Shown here one piece after another: positions 7,538 to 17,300 of a stretch of 64,000 nucleotides of DNA. Positions within the stretch are counted from its first letter, which is position 1. Every line of letters begins with the position of its first letter. Both the position numbers and the translations under genes were made by a program. The notes beneath the pieces are model-generated. The model did not search any database. It saw only the letters and a list, made by a program, of their open reading frames with translations, and was not told the origin of the DNA. Source of the stretch: Cyanophora paradoxa (lineage: Eukaryota > Glaucocystophyceae > Cyanophorales > Cyanophoraceae); the NCBI GenBank assembly GCA_004431415.1, contig QPMI01000039.1:124001-188000 (forward strand), read 5' to 3'.

Positions 7538-8098
7538 ATGGAGGTCACAATTCCAGAAGGCGCTGTTGCTATCCCGCTTGGTGGTATCCGGAATCATCGT
7601 CGAGTAATTGTTGCCTACGCACTAGTTAGTCAGGATGATGCTGAGCGCGTGCTTGGATTTCGCTGGCGTTTAGATAAAGGATATGCTCGCGCTACTATAA
7701 ATGGAAAGACCGTGTATTTGCATAACTACATTAGTGGTGATCTCGAGAACGGGTTAACCGTTGATCATATAAATCTGAACAAGCTTGACAATCGTCGCGA
7801 GAATCTACGTTTGGCAACGAAGCGACAGCAGAATTTGAACCAAAACCGGCGGGTCACAAACACATCAGGTTTTATTGGTGTTAATTTCCATCAGCAGCAT
7901 GGTACATGGCGGGCACGTTACAGGATCAATGGCCGTCAAAAGCACATTGGTTACTTTGCAACCGCAGAAGAAGCTGCTCGTGCCCGTGATGCCTACGCTC
8001 TAGAACATACCAGTGAAGATGATAAGCCGTTCTTGCGGCTGAATTTTACAAACGAATCCTCCGTCCACCCATCGCATTCTTCATCTGTGAGCTCGTAG
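7538..8098 (+). CDS. HNH-AP2 homing-type endonuclease, copy 2
   Basis: This 186-residue protein is a close homologue of the one at 5,203. The HNH core is intact: YLHNYISG, then TVDHINLNKLDNRRENLR. The AP2-like half begins SGFIGVNFH and includes KHIGYFATAEEAARARDAY. Both proteins share HTSEDDKPFLRLNF near the C-terminus, which suggests one was copied from the other or both came from one source. Codons look more GC-rich than in the 5,203 copy, which suggests they have diverged for some time or arrived separately. Its 3' end overlaps the convergent minus-strand gene by 53 nt. It is probably a site-specific endonuclease; its target is unknown. Confidence 0.85.
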   Translation: MEVTIPEGAVAIPLGGIRNHRRVIVAYALVSQDDAERVLGFRWRLDKGYARATINGKTVYLHNYISGDLENGLTVDHINLNKLDNRRENLRLATKRQQNLNQNRRVTNTSGFIGVNFHQQHGTWRARYRINGRQKHIGYFATAEEAARARDAYALEHTSEDDKPFLRLNFTNESSVHPSHSSSVSS

Positions 8099-8678
8099 AA
8101 TTTGGTTCAGAGACATAAGGTGATGCAGTTTTAACCTCGGCAGAATCAAGCGATTGCTCTGCCTTTATTTTTTCATTTTTCAAATAGCGTAAATCTGGTA
8201 CGTCCATAGGTCTGTGCTTAAACATCTCGCTTCGCAACATATCGCGGATCTTTGCTCTCTCTTGCTTGTCTTTTACATACGATTCGATATTAGCTGATCG
8301 AGCCTCGAGATCTCGCAATTTAGCTGTTAGTTCCTCGATCTGACTCTTTGATACTGTTGGTTGTTTAATCTTCGGGCCAGAGTACCGCGATTCGCTAGCC
8401 ATTGCTTGTATAATTCTAGCAGCATCATTGTCGATATCGGACTGCATTTCAGTAACAGTTTTAGCCTGTGCGTGACGGTCATCAATCGCACTGGCATTAG
8501 CAGTTGCCGAGGCGATCATTTTAGCAACGGGTGCATTAAGACGTGGGTCACTAGCTAGTTCACCGCTAGGAGCAGCAACAGCTGCGCCCTCTGTCGCACC
8601 ACTTTCGATGAGAGGGGCGTTTGGCTCTGGGAGCACCCTTCGTTCACGAAAACCCTTTCTTGGAATCCCACGGGGCAT
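8046..8678 (-). CDS. Coiled-coil protein next to the packaging ATPase
   Basis: This 210-residue protein has a basic N-terminus (MPRGIPRKGFRERR), an Ala-rich middle and a predicted helical, charged segment (~105-170, ELTAKLRDLEARSANIESY). It ends basic (MGGRRIRL). I do not recognise a family. Its place 9 nt downstream of the ATPase in the same direction suggests a virion or assembly role. The basic ends suggest contact with DNA or capsid. Confidence 0.6.
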   Translation of the reverse strand: MPRGIPRKGFRERRVLPEPNAPLIESGATEGAAVAAPSGELASDPRLNAPVAKMIASATANASAIDDRHAQAKTVTEMQSDIDNDAARIIQAMASESRYSGPKIKQPTVSKSQIEELTAKLRDLEARSANIESYVKDKQERAKIRDMLRSEMFKHRPMDVPDLRYLKNEKIKAEQSLDSAEVKTASPYVSEPNSTSSQMKNAMGGRRIRL

Positions 8679-8687
8679 CTTCTGTTC

Positions 8688-9434
8688 TTAAGCTAAGATT
8701 TTAAAACGCTTCTTTTTAGAGACAACAGGCGAAGACTCTTCTTTTTTAGACTCTTCTTCTTGTCTTAGCCACTTTGTAAAGCGAAAACTCTTATCTTCAA
8801 TCGCTTTATCAATATACCAGGCAGTATCATACTTCGTTCCATCAAGGACTAGACACTGATAATCGTGAGCCCAAGTTTCGAACAAGGCTAAGAACTCATC
8901 CTTTGGGAGATGACTGAACTCTCTATAAATTGCCTCAAGTTCGGTGTGATTTGAATAACTAAAGAAAAAGCAGTAATCGCTGTTTGATCTTATCGATTGA
9001 CTTAATGCTGTTAGCTTTTGCGTCATAAGAATCGTACTGATATTAAAATGGCGCCCCTGCGTAAAAAGTCGATTTACAGCTTTGCTGTTTCGCAGATCCA
9101 CGGTTTCAGAGGCGGCGACAAGATCATCCAAGACAAGCAATATCTGCGGCGCTTTCTTTTTGTTTTCGATCAACTTGCGCTGTGAATCAATGATCTCTGC
9201 AACAATGGAGGGCTGAAAGTCGTCGTAAAGCTCTTTAGTTATTGATGAATACTCTCCATTGAATTTTGTGGCCGTAAACACGACGACTCGGTTAATCTTT
9301 GGATACAGCAGCCGCAGCAGATGCTTGGTGCAATAGAAAGACTTGCCGCTATTAGACTTCGAAATAAACAGGGCCTTAAATGGGACCCTCATTTCTTCTG
9401 GCTGGAACTTTGCGAGTTCTTGAGACTCATCCAT
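8688..9434 (-). CDS. Genome-packaging ATPase (A32/FtsK-HerA-like)
   Basis: This 248-residue P-loop ATPase would pump the viral genome into capsids. Walker A is SKSNSGKS (25-32), with YCTKHLL following. Walker B is QILLVLDDL (~97-105). A later ILMTQKL (~135) fits the sensor-like strand and glutamine of this family. The C-terminus is Lys/Glu-rich (EEESKKEESS ... KKKRFKIL). The start is the ATG at 9,434, since the codon before it is TTG. Size and motifs match Polinton and NCLDV packaging ATPases. It precedes the coiled-coil gene and follows the capsid gene on the same strand. Confidence 0.85.
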   Translation of the reverse strand: MDESQELAKFQPEEMRVPFKALFISKSNSGKSFYCTKHLLRLLYPKINRVVVFTATKFNGEYSSITKELYDDFQPSIVAEIIDSQRKLIENKKKAPQILLVLDDLVAASETVDLRNSKAVNRLFTQGRHFNISTILMTQKLTALSQSIRSNSDYCFFFSYSNHTELEAIYREFSHLPKDEFLALFETWAHDYQCLVLDGTKYDTAWYIDKAIEDKSFRFTKWLRQEEESKKEESSPVVSKKKRFKILA

Positions 9435-9485
9435 CAAAAAATTAAGTACTGATATTCGCAGGCGAACACAACCGCGACACTTCGA

Positions 9486-10874
9486 CTAGAGGTTCACCTT
9501 ACGAAGACCCGCGGCATCAACAATTAGGACAGTGTGCAGAAGAGCGCGAATTTGGACGTAAATCTTGTTGTTTGCATCGTATGCAGCAGGGTTCATGATA
9601 TTAAGGAAGCAGCTGCTGCTGTTGGTGAGATCCACGAAACCTGTTTGAGCTGCATTGCGGATAGCCTTCTGGCCGTCTACACAGAATGGCAGGCCAGTCA
9701 AGACGTACCGATTAAGAGGAGCATCCAGATTAGAGCATTTGAAGACATCAGCGAGAAGCTCAGCACCTTGCAGCAGGGGAACAGGCTCGTTTGAGTACAA
9801 CCTCTGGCCATTCAATTCGCAGGAAATAGTTATATCACGAGCATTGGCCTCGGTTTTGAGGACACTGTGTTTTCCATCAGTTTGGTTCATATTTGTCTGC
9901 TTGCGAATGCTAACAAATAGGCCGAAGCAGAGTCCACTGATTTGAGACAGATTAATCCGGGTGGGCGCACCAGCACCTGCATAGGTAATTGAGTCAGCAT
10001 CAACCCAACCAACTTCAGTTGCAGGAATGGCAATCCCCGAAGATTTGACTTTCTCAATCACCTGGGCAAAAGTGGCCTCATCAACGTTGATGCAGTGAGC
10101 TATAATCTTCGGATTCGAAAGCTCGGGTTTTTCAGGAGTGACAGTGAGGACATTGGGAGTTATATTCTGGCCAATGTTTGCAGGGGATGCAGCAGCAGCT
10201 CCTACGCTCCCAAGGCCATCGTCTTTAGAGGCATCACCGTTTGCGGCATATTCTGCTACAAACCTTCCACCATAGCTGGTCTCAACGAAGCCCTGGGCGC
10301 GGTCACGGAACCAAACCTCCACAGACACCTCGCCGGAGAGCGCACCAATTGGAAGCACTGAGCCCTCCCAGGGGCAGGGGATCTTTACACTGAAAATACC
10401 TCCAGCGCGATTGCTCCCCTGAGGTGGGGTTCCATGGAGCCAGCCACCAGACCGGTATTTCTTTTTAAGCTGAGCATCGTCATTGAAAATCAGAGCGCTG
10501 TGAACAAGCCAGTCCTCAGGGACGATGTAGCTGTAGGAAGCATATTTGATTTCAATTCGCTTTACAAGAGCACCAACAGACCGCAGATAACCAGTGCGAA
10601 CCAGGTCAGTGTCACCAGTAAAAGCGGTCAGCTCGGGCAGGGTAAACTGGAGTTCAAGCCCCTGAAGGAAATTGTAACGGGGTAGGAAATAAGTAACCCT
10701 CTTTCCGAAGCAGTCTCCATAGTCATTGCTAGGGTTGACAACGACACGCACAGGCTTTGTTTGGCTGGTTAGACCTAACATAAGCTCGTTATTCATAAAG
10801 AAATCCTTAGCTTCCTGCGGAGTTGTGAGCAGCTCCTTTAGACCAAGACGTTGCAAGTTCTGGGTAACATCCAT
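9486..10874 (-). CDS. Probable major capsid protein (double jelly-roll)
   Basis: This 462-residue protein has no membrane segment or signal peptide and is rich in beta-forming residues, in line with a double jelly-roll MCP. Features include RVVVNPSNDYGDCFGKRVTY (42-61) and, near the C-terminus, RYVLTGLPFCVDGQ and IYVQIRALLHTVLIVDAAG. The assignment rests on size, composition and position next to the packaging ATPase and two minor virion proteins, the standard PLV morphogenesis order. I cannot prove the fold from sequence alone. Upstream is TTATAAACACTTCA before the ATG, matching the AT-box of the late-type genes. Confidence 0.7.
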   Translation of the reverse strand: MDVTQNLQRLGLKELLTTPQEAKDFFMNNELMLGLTSQTKPVRVVVNPSNDYGDCFGKRVTYFLPRYNFLQGLELQFTLPELTAFTGDTDLVRTGYLRSVGALVKRIEIKYASYSYIVPEDWLVHSALIFNDDAQLKKKYRSGGWLHGTPPQGSNRAGGIFSVKIPCPWEGSVLPIGALSGEVSVEVWFRDRAQGFVETSYGGRFVAEYAANGDASKDDGLGSVGAAAASPANIGQNITPNVLTVTPEKPELSNPKIIAHCINVDEATFAQVIEKVKSSGIAIPATEVGWVDADSITYAGAGAPTRINLSQISGLCFGLFVSIRKQTNMNQTDGKHSVLKTEANARDITISCELNGQRLYSNEPVPLLQGAELLADVFKCSNLDAPLNRYVLTGLPFCVDGQKAIRNAAQTGFVDLTNSSSCFLNIMNPAAYDANNKIYVQIRALLHTVLIVDAAGLRKVNL

Positions 10875-10920
10875 TGAAGTGTTTATAATTCAAGCGGAAG
10901 AAAATAATTCAGCGCTTAGC

Positions 10921-11877
10921 TCAGTTTGACGAATTGATCCAAGGATATGTCTTTGACCTTTTCTGGAGCTGAAGCTTGGCGAGCTCGTAGACAACATCGC
11001 CATTGGGTTCATCTGGGCCATAACGAATTTCGAGTATAAATGAGACAGGACCTCCATTTAAATCAGCAATTCGCTGCATAAAATCGTAAATCTCAATAGT
11101 CACAGAGTAGAGGTCCAGCTTTGAATAAATATACTTGTACAAAGGATGTGCTTCAGTTGAATCATAATATGCTATCTCGCCTGGACGAAGGACGCTTGGA
11201 ATGCTCAGCTTCGAGAAGAAGCCAGGTATTGACGTGTTCGGCATACTGACAAGGTCACCAATTTCAGGAATTCGTAGAAGCACATGATCATCAGGAGTGA
11301 CATCAGGCTCATAAGCGCCTGCTATATATTCAGTATTTATAGATAATGTCTTTGACCGAATTGGTAGAATTGATCTCAGCCCTAGAAGCTTTGCAGTTCG
11401 CTGAGCCCTTGCAACGGCCTGGTAGTTTCTGACTTCCCGCCCACCCTGGTTCGTTGGCAACATCAGAGCAATAAAGAACTCGAAGTTAGCTGTGAACCCT
11501 ATTAATTTGATCGCTGAATTATACGTGCACGTGATACCTGTTCCCGTCAACCTTTCGTTTATCTCTGTCACAAGCGAGGTGACGTCGTAATTTCCAGGTG
11601 GAATTGCAATGTTATTCCACGCTCCAAATCCGGCCTGAGGTGGGTCGGGTCCTTCATTAGTGGGATCATATTTGCACCAATATATATAGGTGTTAAAGAC
11701 TAAATCCTCTGCCGGATCGAGTACATCGATTGTGCTCATAGTGTTGGGGATCTCAGCTGATACCAAGCGCACGGCTTTCACATCCTGATAAACTTTAGGC
11801 AGTCTTACTTTAAATTTCGAGGTGGATGTCAGCTCCTCCGCTTGGTGACTTGCAATGCAGACGTAGTCCGTAGGCAT
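10921..11877 (-). CDS. DUF5901-like minor virion protein A
   Basis: From the ATG at 11,877 (MPTDYVCIAS) the protein has 318 residues. Its N-terminus FKVRLPKVYQDVKAVRLVSA followed by EIPNT, and then IPPGNYDVTSLVTEINERL, match a pattern common in giant-virus and PLV virion proteins (VrLxsxxxPNT, then PGNY, then a helix). I infer a minor capsid or penton-associated protein. An upstream ATG at 11,922 would add 15 residues but lies inside the opposing gene's hairpin tag, so it is rejected. It is divergent from the related gene at 11,905. Confidence 0.6.
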   Translation of the reverse strand: MPTDYVCIASHQAEELTSTSKFKVRLPKVYQDVKAVRLVSAEIPNTMSTIDVLDPAEDLVFNTYIYWCKYDPTNEGPDPPQAGFGAWNNIAIPPGNYDVTSLVTEINERLTGTGITCTYNSAIKLIGFTANFEFFIALMLPTNQGGREVRNYQAVARAQRTAKLLGLRSILPIRSKTLSINTEYIAGAYEPDVTPDDHVLLRIPEIGDLVSMPNTSIPGFFSKLSIPSVLRPGEIAYYDSTEAHPLYKYIYSKLDLYSVTIEIYDFMQRIADLNGGPVSFILEIRYGPDEPNGDVVYELAKLQLQKRSKTYPWINSSN

Positions 11878-11904
11878 CTTTTTTATATCAGTTAGAGAAT
11901 AAAA
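11878..11904. promoter_or_regulatory. 27-bp bidirectional AT-rich promoter
   Basis: This short AT-rich gap separates two divergent ATGs. On the plus strand it ends GAGAATAAAA before ATG; on the minus strand it reads GATATAAAAAAG before ATG. Both match the AT-box of late-type genes. The leaders must be extremely short. Confidence 0.6.
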
Positions 11905-12822
11905 ATGGTCAAAGACAAGCATCGACGCTGCGCCAGGCTTACCTTTGACAGCAGAGACAGAAGGCCAATCGATTCAGAGGCAAACTTCGTGCTCGAAATC
12001 AATGAACCGATAATCAATCCAGTTGCTGTTCGACTAACCCAGTGTGAGTTCGCAAACAGCCTTTACACCAGCATTAAAGCTGAGTATCTTTCCATCACCT
12101 TTCCCTACCTTGGAACGCAAAACGTGGAGGTGTTTGAGCCTGGCATAATTACGACTGCAAATCTGGGCGAAACAGATATTTACAACTTTGGCCTATCATT
12201 TAATATTGAGCTAGAAGGGATTTCAATTGCGTATTTTAAACTATTTCGAGACCCAGAGACGCTGAAAATGTCTGCGTATTGCAACCGTTCCTGCACACTG
12301 ACCTGCCAGTTCAAAGCCTTATCGAATCTGCTCGGGCTGAACCGAAATGAGCCCCTCCAGCTGTCTCCTATTGTGCTTGAAGGGCCGCAAAGACCAGCAA
12401 CTGCAGCTGAGCGGTATCTAGAGGTTGCTGGCATTCCAGTGACACCTGCTCACCCTGAGTACGGCGTGGATTTCACCGGAAGAATGCAGAGTATAGCACT
12501 TGGTTACGCCGTCGAATTTCCAAAGATAATCGACATGAACAGCGACCAGTACCTCTTCCTTGTCTGCGAAGAGCTACGGCCGTTTGCTTCGAAGCTTCGC
12601 CGTGGGGCTAAATCAATGTGTAATTACGGGCTCGCTCGAATCCAGATGAGCCAGGATGTTGGCAAGTTCGTTTATATAAATCAGGAAAATGACGGCGAGT
12701 GGATCCACATCGAAGAGCGCCTGGTGCTGACCTCTCTGCGACTGCGCATTGTCGACAGAGATGGTGATGACGTCTCTCTGAATGGCCTGCCTTGGTCTGG
12801 TGAACTGCAATTTCTAGTTTAG
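11905..12822 (+). CDS. DUF5901-like minor virion protein B
   Basis: This 305-residue protein has the same layout as its divergent neighbour: LTFDSRDRRPIDSEANFVLE, then VAVRLTQCEFANSLYTS, a beta-rich body and no membrane segment. SRDR followed by VrLxxxxxxNSxY is the typical start of these virion proteins. The first ~11 residues (MVKDKHRRCAR) come from hairpin tag copy 3, which makes the N-terminus resemble that of the ExoX-C-like protein (MVADKQRRCA). It is likely a minor capsid component. The 3' end overlaps the next minus-strand ORF by 9 nt. Confidence 0.6.
   Translation: MVKDKHRRCARLTFDSRDRRPIDSEANFVLEINEPIINPVAVRLTQCEFANSLYTSIKAEYLSITFPYLGTQNVEVFEPGIITTANLGETDIYNFGLSFNIELEGISIAYFKLFRDPETLKMSAYCNRSCTLTCQFKALSNLLGLNRNEPLQLSPIVLEGPQRPATAAERYLEVAGIPVTPAHPEYGVDFTGRMQSIALGYAVEFPKIIDMNSDQYLFLVCEELRPFASKLRRGAKSMCNYGLARIQMSQDVGKFVYINQENDGEWIHIEERLVLTSLRLRIVDRDGDDVSLNGLPWSGELQFLV
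11908..11936 (+). repeat. 29-nt hairpin tag, copy 3
   Basis: This is the most diverged copy: GTCAAAGACAAGCATCG, then ACGCTGCGCCAG. The stem is reduced to about 3 bp. Like copy 1 it starts right after an ATG, and it also overlaps the possible upstream ATG of the divergent gene. Confidence 0.8.
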
Positions 12823-13080
12823 GTAACGTCCCCGGAAATCAAGCCGGAACGCGTTCACATTTATAAATTCGTTTGTTATAATTTGCACATAGTTATACAC
12901 CTGTGGGGTGATCAAGTGCGAGTCACTATGCATTTGATCGAAGCCTGTCATAGATGGGTTTGCAGCAAGCACATTGGCTAGGACCGTATTTTCAAATAGT
13001 GACCCGTCTCGTAAATATCCTAAATTGGTCAGAATGCTGAAATTAAATAGGACTCCGGCGGCAAAGGCTGGCCCATACAT
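12814..13080 (-). CDS. Small hypothetical protein, 88 aa
   Basis: The protein begins MYGPAFAAGVLFNFSILTNL and ends FRLDFRGRYLN. No family is recognised. It starts 2 nt after the patatin-like gene ends, on the same strand, which suggests co-transcription. The ATG is preceded by AATAATT. It may be a small virion protein. Confidence 0.5.
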   Translation of the reverse strand: MYGPAFAAGVLFNFSILTNLGYLRDGSLFENTVLANVLAANPSMTGFDQMHSDSHLITPQVYNYVQIITNEFINVNAFRLDFRGRYLN

Positions 13081-13082
13081 AA

Positions 13083-14297
13083 TTATTTGATGTAGCTCAA
13101 AAGGCTTAGGAAACTCGACTTTGATCCAGGGATTAGGTAAAGTGCCCCTTGGAACCCTGTTGAGTTAGGTCGAACGTGAGAAGGTGGGTGCAATTCCTCA
13201 AAGTCGTTGCTTGTGATGTTTGCATCTGGAATTATAAACCAGTTGACATCAAATGGCGGCTCAACTGTTAAGGTAGACGATATGATAAGTCTCTCATCGT
13301 TCAGTAGGTCGTAGTTCGCCAGTAGAAAGCTGCAGAGTGCATTTATTTTAGCATTTATTTCGGTTTGTTTCAGCCATAAATCAGTCGTGGAAATCAAATA
13401 AGAAATATTCGAAGGGGAGGCATCATCAAGCTTGCTCATAACTGCAGCTGGCAGCGGAACACTTAAACGCCAGTATCTAGTTAAATTTCTATCTGCATCA
13501 ACTGGAAGCAGCTCCTGCATTTGAAAGTGCGATTCCAGCTCGCTCCCAGCCATTAGCATAGAAATAATTGGGCTGCCTGAGAGGGATAAGATCCAGCCCA
13601 GGGCGCCCCAGCCTGACGTCTCCGCATTCGAAAAGCCTGCAGTCAGTTGCTCACTGGCTTGGACCTCACCACAGCTGATGCTCACAAGAACAATTGGATC
13701 CTCTGCATCATAAATTTTGCTGGCGTGGCTTAGCGCTGCAACTGAGGGATTATTTAAACAGGCGATGGCCCCATCAACAAGGTTTTTGTCTCCTAGAACC
13801 TTCGGTGGAAAGAATGTTGGCGCTGCAGAAGATGCTCTAACTGCATCACGAATCAGCGTGCTCGAGTATGGCCCATCTTTGGTGAAAACTACGGGCTGCA
13901 TCCGAACTGTATCAAACGCTGTAATTAATATGTCTTTGGTCGATTCTGCAATTGTGTAGTCTAGGGCAACGTCTGTGAGCACCGACTCCAGAGGGTTTCC
14001 ATCATAGCGGCTTCCTGAGAGCAAGCTTGTGAGTGATCTCGGATTTGCGAATATTACAGGTAGGTTCGTTTGATATAAACTGAAGATATCACCTGCAGAA
14101 TATCGATAAGCGAGAACAGAGCCTGGAGTTGATGGGATAGCCAAACCGGCCGCTATTATTGCCCCTGTTGAGGTGCCTGCAAAGAAATCAAACAGCTGTG
14201 GAATTGCTTTCCCAGTAATCGCCTCGATCCGCTGTAGAATTCGGGCAATGACTATGCCACGAGCACCTCCACCTGATAGTGAGAGAATGACCTTCAT
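13083..14297 (-). CDS. Patatin-like phospholipase
   Basis: This 404-residue protein starts at the ATG at 14,297. It has the patatin signature: oxyanion-hole SGGGARG (residues 8-14), nucleophile elbow GTSTG (~41-45) and the catalytic-dyad aspartate in LVDGAIA (~187). These Ser-Asp enzymes cleave acyl chains from phospholipids. A long in-frame extension to 14,387 is rejected because it runs into the divergent fibre gene. Its place between minor virion proteins and the fibre suggests packaging in, or release with, the virion, perhaps for membrane passage during entry or exit. That role is inference. The 24-bp gap to the fibre gene is a shared AT-rich promoter. Confidence 0.88.
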   Translation of the reverse strand: MKVILSLSGGGARGIVIARILQRIEAITGKAIPQLFDFFAGTSTGAIIAAGLAIPSTPGSVLAYRYSAGDIFSLYQTNLPVIFANPRSLTSLLSGSRYDGNPLESVLTDVALDYTIAESTKDILITAFDTVRMQPVVFTKDGPYSSTLIRDAVRASSAAPTFFPPKVLGDKNLVDGAIACLNNPSVAALSHASKIYDAEDPIVLVSISCGEVQASEQLTAGFSNAETSGWGALGWILSLSGSPIISMLMAGSELESHFQMQELLPVDADRNLTRYWRLSVPLPAAVMSKLDDASPSNISYLISTTDLWLKQTEINAKINALCSFLLANYDLLNDERLIISSTLTVEPPFDVNWFIIPDANITSNDFEELHPPSHVRPNSTGFQGALYLIPGSKSSFLSLLSYIK

Positions 14298-14321
14298 TTT
14301 TAAAAGGGGGCTTATATAAAA
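14298..14321. promoter_or_regulatory. Divergent AT-rich promoter, patatin/fibre
   Basis: This 24-bp gap has TTATATAAAA immediately before the fibre ATG, and TTTTAAAA-type sequence facing the patatin gene. It is a compact divergent late-type promoter. Confidence 0.55.
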
Positions 14322-17300
14322 ATGTCCTACATCTTGAAGAAGCCAGTACCACTTCGTAAAGCTCCAGATTTTGTGGATGATCGGCATATAAATATTCGCG
14401 TATTTGGGAGTACTCTAATTGACTACAATGCTGACAAAGATATACACCAGACTGAGTTTAATCGCCCAGCTGCATTAATTCTGCGCAACGCACATGTTGG
14501 CGCCCCAGATATTGCACAGAGATTTTGTCTGGGTCCAGCTGAGAATTATGTTGCTGAAATAATCGGATCCAGGGCGTTGCCGCGGCACCTGCGAATTGCC
14601 TCCTCAGGCACAGTTTCCAAATATGATTCTGGTAGATTAATCTTTAGGCTCCAAAATGATAGAGGGGTCCACACATCAGCTCTACGTCTAATTGATGAAT
14701 CCAATGCTGTCACAAACAAGACTGCGGCTCACATTACAGGGCGAATTCTCCTTGGCGAAGAGTCGCAGACAAGCAGCGACGCTGCGCCTGCTGGAATATC
14801 AGTGCTAGCATCGCAAATCCAGCCGTTTCCCTGGGATCTACTTTTTACAGCTGCACGAGAAGCGAATATTTTATACGGTTTTGATGTAAATCAAATCGAT
14901 ACTGAGCCAGCCACCAGGTTAGATATTCCTGGATGCACCTTGGGCTCTATCCTGATTGAAGCTGACAGGCACCTGCTCCCTGCGTTGCATGACAGCTACG
15001 ATCTAGGGCTCCGCACCAGGCAGTGGCGAAATATTCATGGAACAAATATTTATCAGGATGGTAAGAAGGTTAGCACTGAAGAGGAGGTGATCAACATTTT
15101 CAACTACTACTTCGGACCTATTGTCCCTATACCACCTATACCACCTCTTCCAGGGCTACCGAAGCCGCCAACCCCGGACGGCCCAGGTCGAGAGCGAGTT
15201 GCTGATGAAACAGTTCCTTTCGGTCAACATATTGTCAGTTGGGAGCAAGTTCGCAATAAACCTATCTTCGAACCGAAAAAGCAAATAGATGAACAGTATT
15301 TACCTCCTGAAATCGATATATTAGAGCTTGAAGAATACCAATTTGTCCCAGATGAGGAAGAGTATTTACCTGACGGTTTCGACCCGCAAGAGTATGAATA
15401 TGATCAATATGACCCCAATGAGGAAGAGTATTTACCCGATGGTTTAGATCCACAAGAGTATGAGTATGAACAGAACTATGAACCCCACGAGGATTATTTA
15501 GCAGATGGCCTCGAGCCTCCTGCTGTTGAGTATGCGCAGCCTTATGAACACCATGAGGAATTATTGCCAGATGGTTTACAACCTGAGATTTTTGAGATGT
15601 ACCTTGACTGGGAGCAGATCAACAATAAACCCGCGAGATATCCACCAGAGGATCACAACCATGACTGGGATGAGATCTTAGGTAAACCTGAGAAATATCC
15701 ACCTGAAGATCACAGGCATGATTGGGGCGATATTGATGGAATACCACCTGAGTTTCCGCCGGAAGACCATTTACATATTTGGAGCGAAATACGAGAGCAG
15801 CCCACTTTTGCATCAGCAGGTAATGTTTTACTAGGAGATATTAACAATGGGGTAAGTCTCTACCAAAATATAGACACACCAGAAAGATTACAATTAAATG
15901 ATTACTATGTGAATCGCAAAGGAATCGATGCAGGCACCACAATGGAAGGCGAATTATACATTAGACCCCCTACAAGAAATGGAATATTGGGACTTGGTGG
16001 TGGTATTGAAATTAAAGACACCAAACCAGGTATCTATCTTACCAGCTACTATGCAGATGACATCCCAATGACAGGAGGATTGATCTCTCTACCATCTGAT
16101 CCAGCAAACTATGATGATAAAAACGCAGCAATCCAAATTAATGTTACTGATGTGAGTGATTTAGATTCATCAAGACCGAAATTAATATTCAGCAGAGAGA
16201 GATTGTTACCAGATGCACTTTTGGGGAACCGAGATGACTATAAACAATGCGAGGTTGCATGGATTAAAACGAATTATAATGGTGGAGTTGGTGAGGGAGT
16301 TTTAGAAATTAATCAGAGGGCAGCAGCAAAGAATATTCACAATGAGACCATATCAAGAGTGGTAACAGAGGATTATCTGAGAGACAATGGAGCAACAATC
16401 ATCGCAGGAATTGCTGTGGAGGGTGCTTACCTTCCTCTCACTGGTGGAACTGTCACAGGTGATGTTCATGCTCCGAATTTCCTTGTTGATACTCCAAATG
16501 CTCAGACATTTCCTGTTGTTCACCCAGGTGCTGAATATATATTAGATGCAAACACTCCAATTAGTAGAGTCGAATTACCAACGAATTTCACCTTTAATCT
16601 TGTGGATGTGTTCCCAAACAGCCATAATCTCATGTATTTCTCTTCTGAGAATTACCTTTCAGGTGCATTTTCGCCCATTGAACTCTCCATACCAAAGCAA
16701 AAGGTGAGCTACAAAGAACTCACAGATGTCCCGGCAGGATTTAGTGGTAAATGGACTGATATTACGGAGAAGCCAACTTGGAGTAGTGTAGCATTCACAG
16801 GTGATTACTATGATTTATCAAGAATTCCCGATTTCACCACTTATATACCTCGTTGGATTGATCAAAGTGTAATTATATCAGAATCTACACTCCCTTTCAA
16901 TGGGACATGGGATAGACTATTTACTAAACCGAATTTGCATGCTGTGGCTACAAGTGGTGACTACAATGATTTAACTAACACCCCTACTGCACCGACCTTG
17001 CATGCTGTGGCTACAAGTGGAAACTATAATGATCTCGTTAATACACCAAACTTGCATGCTGTGGCTACAAGCGGGAACTATGACGATTTAATTAACACAC
17101 CCACTTCGCCACCTACTCACAATCACAGCATAGAGTTGCTTACGAATTTCGGTAATTATGTGAATGCAAATGCATATGTGCAACAGGGGACAGCGAATGT
17201 AGTCATTCCTGCCGGAGTCTATTACAAAGGGGATTTTACCACAGTATCGGGAACCGTTACATTTTCTACCCCATATAATAGTGATCCAATAGTTAATGCT

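Noticed and set aside
14298-14387. 30-residue N-terminal extension of the patatin-like protein
   Set aside because: It overlaps the divergent fibre coding region; the SGGGARG motif normally lies within ~10-20 residues of the start.
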